Shown: positions 60,104 through 64,000 of the stretch, piece after piece
Position numbering within the stretch: position 1 is the first letter of the stretch
Layout: each line of letters opens with the position of its first letter
NCBI GenBank assembly: GCA_020638735.1
Contig: JACKHZ010000011.1
Location: 496,001-560,000, forward strand
From: Planctomycetota bacterium
Lineage (GTDB): Bacteria > Planctomycetota > UBA1135 > UBA2386
DNA length: 64,000 nt
Direction: 5' to 3'
Made by a program: the position numbers and the translations under genes
Notes under the pieces: model-generated
Told to the model about the DNA's origin: nothing
Databases searched by the model: none
The model's input: the letters and a program-made list of their open reading frames with translations, nothing else

Positions 60104-62619
60104 CAGAAGTCCCCCAGGATCATGGTCAGACGGTTGCTCGAGGTCGCGCCGACCAGCGCGCCGAGCGGGTCGAGGTCGAGCGCGACGATCTGCTCGTGCA
60201 GCACGAGGCCGATCAGCGACGGCTGGTCGGGGATCGGCAGCGCGGTGGTGATGGCGCCGCCCACCGGCACTGCGACACCGAGGTCGAACGGCGACACGGA
60301 GAGCACACACAGCGGCGACGCGAGCGGCAGCACCGCCGCCAACGGCAGGTTGGCCGACTGCAGGCCGCGCACGACTACCGCGAGGCCGTTGGCCGGCAGC
60401 CCGCTCGCTTCGCTGCGGTAGGTGCCACCGAGCCACGCCGGCGAGGTTGCGCGCAGGTGCGCGGTGCCGCCCGAGCCCGCGCAGCCGGCGCCGTGGCTGA
60501 CGACCTCGGCAGCGCAGTCGGTCGCGTAGTGCGCGAGGTACGGATGCGGCGCGCCTGCCAGCTCGCGGAACCCGCCGCCGCAGAACAGCGCACCGGAGTC
60601 CGACCAGCAGAGCGTCTTGCCAGCAAGCTCGAGCTGCCCCCCGAACATCGTCCAGGCGCCGCCGCTCCAGCGGAAGATCCCCGGGATGCTGAGCGTGCCG
60701 ACGACCACGCGGCCGGTCGCGATCAGGTCCCCGTCCGGCAGCGCGGTCATCGCGTCGGTGGACGGCGCGCCGGTGCCCACCGGCCACCAGAGGGTGCCGT
60801 TCCAACGGGCGACGCCGGCAGCCGCGGTGCCACCGGCCGACGTGAAGCTGCCTCCCGCGACCAGCTGGCCGTCGGGCAGGAAGGCCAGCGCCTCGACCGG
60901 ACCGTTGATCCAGCCGCCGAAGCTGCTCCAAGCGGTGCCGTCCCAGCGGATCACGCCCTGCGTGCCGCCCGCGTAGACCGCGCTGCCGCGGACCGCGAGC
61001 GCACGCGTCGCGCCGATGCCGAGGCCGTTGCCCATCGTGTGCCAGCTGACGCCGTCCCACCGCGCCACACCCGAGACCGCGAGACCATCGACGGCGTCGA
61101 AGCTGCCGGCGACGACGAGGTCGCCGCTGGGCAGCACCGCCATCGCCTCAACGAGGCTGCCGCCGTTCGCGTAGCTGGCGTGCGTGATGCCGCCGCCGAG
61201 CGGCTGCCACGCGGAGCCGTTCCACATCGCCACGTGCATGGCCGCGACCGCGCCCGCCGATTCGAACAGACCACCGGCGTAGACGAGGCCGGCGGGCGTG
61301 ACCGCGATGGCCTGCACCGCGCCTTGCAGGCCGGCGCCGAGCGCGTGCCAGGACGCGCCGTCCCACCGCGCGATGCAGTCGGTGCGCAGGCCGGGCAGCG
61401 CATGGAAGCCGCCGCCGAGGAACACGTCACCGTCCGGACCGGCCACGGCGGCCGACACTCCGCCGTCGATGCCCTCGGCCGGCGCCGACCAACGCAGGCC
61501 GTCCCACTCGGCGACACCGCGGAAGCCGGCCCCCAGGAACCCGGCGATGCAGAGCCGACCGTTGGCCCCGACGGCGCAGCGCTGCACCGCAGGCGACGCC
61601 AGCTGTGTGAGCAGCGGGTACGGCGTCGACCAGGCAGCTCCGTCCCAGCGCGCGAGGCCATTCGCGAGCACGCCGCTGGCGTAGAGGAACAGACCGACGA
61701 TGACAACGTCGCCGCCCGGTAGTTCGCAAGCGTCGGACACGAGGTTGCCGACGCCCGTGCCCATGGTGCGCCAGCCGGTGCCGTCCCACTGCGCGACGTG
61801 CGCCGAAGCGATCACGCCGCCATCGACGGAGTAGAACGATCCGCCGACGATCAGCCGCCCGTTGCTCAGCGGCAGCAGCGTGTAGACCTCTCCGTCGAGG
61901 ATGCCGCCGCCCAGCGGCACCCAGTTGGCGCCGTCCCAGCGCGCGACGTGGTCGTAGGGCGGCGCACCGGTCGGCAGGAACGAGCCGCCGGCATACAGGT
62001 CCCCGTTGGCGGTGAACGCGAGCGCCCGCACCTGGCCGGTGGGGATGCCGGCGAACGCCGACCACGTGGCCCCGTTCCACCGGGCGATGCCCCCTGCCGC
62101 GACCCCGTCGATGCTCGAGAACGAACCACCGACCACCAGGTCCCCATTGGGTGCCAAGGCCATCGTTCTCACGACGCCGCTGGGCGTCGCGCCGAGCGGC
62201 TGCCATGTGCTGCCATTCCACCGCACGACCCGCCCGCCGCCGGGCGCGAGGTTACTGCCCCCGGCCACCAACTGGCCGTTGGGCAGCACCGCGAGCGCCT
62301 CGATGCTGGCGCCATAGCCGCTCGGCAGGTCGCCCAGCGGCTGCCAGCTGGCGGTGACCGGATCGAGCTGGGCGATGTCGATGCAGCGCTCGGCACCGGC
62401 GATCTCGAAGTCACCGCCGATCACCGTGCGCGGTTGCAGCGGCCCAGCGCCGTCGGGATCCCACACCGCGAACGCGCGCACCTCACCGTCGACGCCGGCC
62501 ATCGGCATCGCCGGCTGCAGGGTCGGCGAGCACTGGGCCACGGCGGGCACGGTCAACAGCAGTGAACCGGCGAAACGCAGCCCGTCGACGACGCGCCGCG
62601 ACAAGGTGACTCTTCCCAT
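60103..62619 (-). CDS. Secreted 12-repeat beta-propeller-like protein (paralogue B)
   Basis: 838 residues. Signal peptide (GLRFAGSLLLTVPAVA). Same architecture as its neighbour: entry segment AVWDPDGAGPLQPRTVIGG, then twelve repeats ending in WxG-xxW (VVRWNGSTW, IARWNGATW, VARWDGANW, VARWDGVSW, IFRWSGGAW and others), then the shared C-terminal module (GAGCAGSGGTAHLRATSPAWLGG to SNRLTMILGDF). The two genes look like a tandem duplication kept as one translational unit. The blade sequences differ while the C-terminal module is conserved in layout. Confidence 0.88.
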   Translation of the reverse strand: MGRVTLSRRVVDGLRFAGSLLLTVPAVAQCSPTLQPAMPMAGVDGEVRAFAVWDPDGAGPLQPRTVIGGDFEIAGAERCIDIAQLDPVTASWQPLGDLPSGYGASIEALAVLPNGQLVAGGSNLAPGGGRVVRWNGSTWQPLGATPSGVVRTMALAPNGDLVVGGSFSSIDGVAAGGIARWNGATWSAFAGIPTGQVRALAFTANGDLYAGGSFLPTGAPPYDHVARWDGANWVPLGGGILDGEVYTLLPLSNGRLIVGGSFYSVDGGVIASAHVAQWDGTGWRTMGTGVGNLVSDACELPGGDVVIVGLFLYASGVLANGLARWDGAAWSTPYPLLTQLASPAVQRCAVGANGRLCIAGFLGAGFRGVAEWDGLRWSAPAEGIDGGVSAAVAGPDGDVFLGGGFHALPGLRTDCIARWDGASWHALGAGLQGAVQAIAVTPAGLVYAGGLFESAGAVAAMHVAMWNGSAWQPLGGGITHASYANGGSLVEAMAVLPSGDLVVAGSFDAVDGLAVSGVARWDGVSWHTMGNGLGIGATRALAVRGSAVYAGGTQGVIRWDGTAWSSFGGWINGPVEALAFLPDGQLVAGGSFTSAGGTAAAGVARWNGTLWWPVGTGAPSTDAMTALPDGDLIATGRVVVGTLSIPGIFRWSGGAWTMFGGQLELAGKTLCWSDSGALFCGGGFRELAGAPHPYLAHYATDCAAEVVSHGAGCAGSGGTAHLRATSPAWLGGTYRSEASGLPANGLAVVVRGLQSANLPLAAVLPLASPLCVLSVSPFDLGVAVPVGGAITTALPIPDQPSLIGLVLHEQIVALDLDPLGALVGATSSNRLTMILGDF

Positions 62620-62706
62620 GAAGTCCCGCTGTCCGAGAGGGGTGAGGGCGAGCGGGCAGCTTAGACACCCGCCACCACCGCCACAACGGGCACCTGTGCT
62701 GAGGGG

Positions 62707-63084
62707 TCAGCCGCGGTTGATCAGGAACGTCGCGATGTCGCCCAGGAACCGCTCGAGGTAGCCCCGCAGCTCCGGCGCCACGCCCTGCTCGTCGACCGCC
62801 GCCATCATCAACTCCATCCACCGATCGCGCGCCGCGCGGTCGATCGCGAACGGCATGTGCCGCATGCGCAGCCGCGGGTGGCCGCGCTCCTCGATGTAGG
62901 TCTGCGGGCCGCCGAAGCGATAGACCAGGAAGGTCTTGAGCCGGTGCTCGGCGCCGACGAGGTCCTGCTCGGGATACATCGGCCCGAGGATCGGGTCGGC
63001 CGGCACGCGGCGGTAGAACCCGGCGACGATCGCTTCGATCGTGTCGCGGCCCAGCAGGTCGAAGATCGGCAGCTCGTCGGTCAC
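62707..63084 (-). CDS. Group II truncated haemoglobin
   Basis: 125 residues, the normal length. Conserved TrHb2 features: FYRRVPADPILGPMYP with Tyr24 (B10), YRFGGPQTYIEERGHPRLRM before the proximal haem ligand His76 (RMRHMPF), and Trp89 (G8). Binds O2/NO; family roles include NO detoxification and oxidant protection. GTG 63084 gives MTDELPIFDLLG; longer readings are not family-like. It is divergent from ruvB with a 90-bp spacer. Confidence 0.92.
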   Translation of the reverse strand: MTDELPIFDLLGRDTIEAIVAGFYRRVPADPILGPMYPEQDLVGAEHRLKTFLVYRFGGPQTYIEERGHPRLRMRHMPFAIDRAARDRWMELMMAAVDEQGVAPELRGYLERFLGDIATFLINRG

Positions 63085-63174
63085 GCGCCCAGCGTCGGCG
63101 CCGTCGCGGCGAACGCAAGCCTCGGCCGCACCTTCGTGCAAACCGCGGCGGGCGTCACTACCATCGCTGCGCCG

Positions 63175-64000
63175 ATGGTCTTCCACAACGCACCCGACCC
63201 GGGCGAACGCGAGTTCGACCGCAGCCTGCGGCCGAGCACGTTCACCGAGTTCGTCGGCCAGGAGCAGATCCGCGACAACCTGCGCATCGCCATCGCCGCG
63301 GCCACCGAGCGCCGCGAGCCGCTCGACCACGTGCTGCTGTGCGGCCCGCCCGGCCTCGGCAAGACCACGCTCGCGCATCTGATCGCGCAGGGCATGCAGT
63401 CCGACATCGTGCTGACCAGCGGCCCGGCGCTCGGCGCGCCGAAGGACCTCGCCGGCACCCTGACGCGACTGCAGCGCAACCAAGTGCTGTTCATCGACGA
63501 GATCCACCGCCTGCCGAAGGCGCTCGAGGAGTACCTCTACTCGGCGATGGAGGACCACGCGATCGACGTGGTGCTCGACCCGGGTCCCGGCGGCCGCAGC
63601 GTGCGCCTGGGCGTGCAGCCGTTCACGCTGGTCGGCGCGACCACGCGCGAGGGCCTGCTGACCGCGGCGTTCCGGTCGCGCTTCGGCATCGTCGAGCGGC
63701 TCGAACCCTACCCGGCCAGCGACATCGAGCAGATCCTGCTGCGCGCCGCCCGGCGCCTGGGCGTCAACCTCGACGCCGGCGCCGCGAGCCTGTGTGCCGA
63801 GCGCTGCCGTGGCACACCGCGCATGGCGCTGCGGCTGCTGCGCCGCGTGCGCGACCTCGCGCAGGTGCAGAACAAGGAATCGATCGACCTCGCCGCCGCC
63901 GAGGAGGGCCTGCAGCGGCTGCGCGTCGACGCGCTGGGCCTCGAGGAGGTCGACCGCCGATTGCTGCGCGCGCTCGTGCAGCGCGGCGAGCCGGTCGGGC
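63175..64000 (+). CDS. ruvB: Holliday junction branch migration ATPase RuvB (3' end outside window)
   Basis: 275 complete codons are visible and the gene runs off the right edge. RuvB drives branch migration of Holliday junctions with RuvA. Motifs: N-terminal FDRSLRPSTFTEFVGQEQ, Walker A GPPGLGKTTLAH, Walker B VLFIDEIHRL, sensor I GATTREGLLTAAFRSRFG and GTPRMALRLLRRVRD with the arginine finger/sensor II. ATG 63175 gives the expected N-terminus with no strong Shine-Dalgarno sequence. The missing part is about 60-70 residues of the winged-helix domain. Confidence 0.96.
   Translation, partial: MVFHNAPDPGEREFDRSLRPSTFTEFVGQEQIRDNLRIAIAAATERREPLDHVLLCGPPGLGKTTLAHLIAQGMQSDIVLTSGPALGAPKDLAGTLTRLQRNQVLFIDEIHRLPKALEEYLYSAMEDHAIDVVLDPGPGGRSVRLGVQPFTLVGATTREGLLTAAFRSRFGIVERLEPYPASDIEQILLRAARRLGVNLDAGAASLCAERCRGTPRMALRLLRRVRDLAQVQNKESIDLAAAEEGLQRLRVDALGLEEVDRRLLRALVQRGEPVG

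Noticed and set aside
58142..61722. Plus-strand frames opposite the two repeat proteins
   Set aside because: They mirror the repeats of the minus-strand genes and carry no start context or motif of their own.
57611..62619. The repeats as a CRISPR-like or satellite DNA array
   Set aside because: The periodicity of about 150 nt corresponds to protein repeats in one reading frame with diverged DNA; there are no identical short repeats with unique spacers.

Overview
This window is about 70% G+C, densely coded, and reads as a chromosomal segment of a member of the Planctomycetota. The evidence is the mix of families: a ThuA-DUF1080 protein, a tandem DUF1080 protein, a giant PVC-type dehydrogenase/haem protein fused to DUF1080, a membrane-anchored Ser/Thr kinase, and secreted proteins sharing a C-terminal module. 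I cannot assign a genus. I see no rRNA, tRNA, CRISPR array, transposase or prophage. Many neighbouring genes overlap by 1-4 bases (ATGA, GTGA, TTGA, TGATG), so translationally coupled operons dominate.

Positions 1-11,290 are a chemosensory and signalling block. On the minus strand, in transcription order, are cheA, cheW, a soluble PAS-MCP receptor, cheB, cheR, a hybrid histidine kinase and a Ser/Thr kinase that runs off the left edge. Diverging from cheA are a CheW-like protein and a FixJ/LuxR-type response regulator. There is no free CheY and no flagellar gene, which suggests control of something other than swimming. A propeller-sensor histidine kinase follows (11,291-14,638), then a membrane-anchored beta-carbonic anhydrase-like protein, an inositol monophosphatase family enzyme, a PBP4-type D-Ala-D-Ala carboxypeptidase and ThuA-DUF1080.

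Positions 19,400-30,344 hold what I consider the most interesting system: a lipid-like polyketide locus. One arm (minus strand) encodes a YceI protein, a lipoprotein, a UbiG-like methyltransferase, an ICMT-family methyltransferase and a type III polyketide synthase. The other arm (plus strand) encodes an MMPL transporter, an FAD reductase, a second YceI-like protein and an NtrB-like histidine kinase. An NtrC-type sigma-54 activator flanks the opposite end. The 216-bp divergent spacer has one sigma-54-like promoter facing each arm, with dyads between them. The inference is a two-component, sigma-54-controlled pathway that makes, methylates, reduces and exports an alkyl-resorcinol/pyrone or quinone-like lipid.

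Positions 30,366-42,183 are mostly housekeeping and small operons: a secreted prepeptidase-domain protein, an M1 aminopeptidase, a PLP dehydratase, a secreted hypothetical, a SAM methyltransferase, OsmC, the accB-accC operon with an AmaP-like membrane protein and a hypothetical, then asd and moaC. From 42,459 come an S41 tail-specific protease with an inserted EF-hand-like loop, and the class II (B12-dependent) ribonucleotide reductase behind a 539-nt leader containing NrdR-box-like sites and structured repeats.

Positions 49,194-57,505 are a catabolic group typical of planctomycetes (double DUF1080, giant VCBS/dehydrogenase/HEAT/cytochrome/DUF1080 fusion, MFS transporter). Two coupled paralogous 12-repeat secreted proteins follow. 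The window closes with a group II truncated haemoglobin divergent from ruvB, which runs off the right edge.
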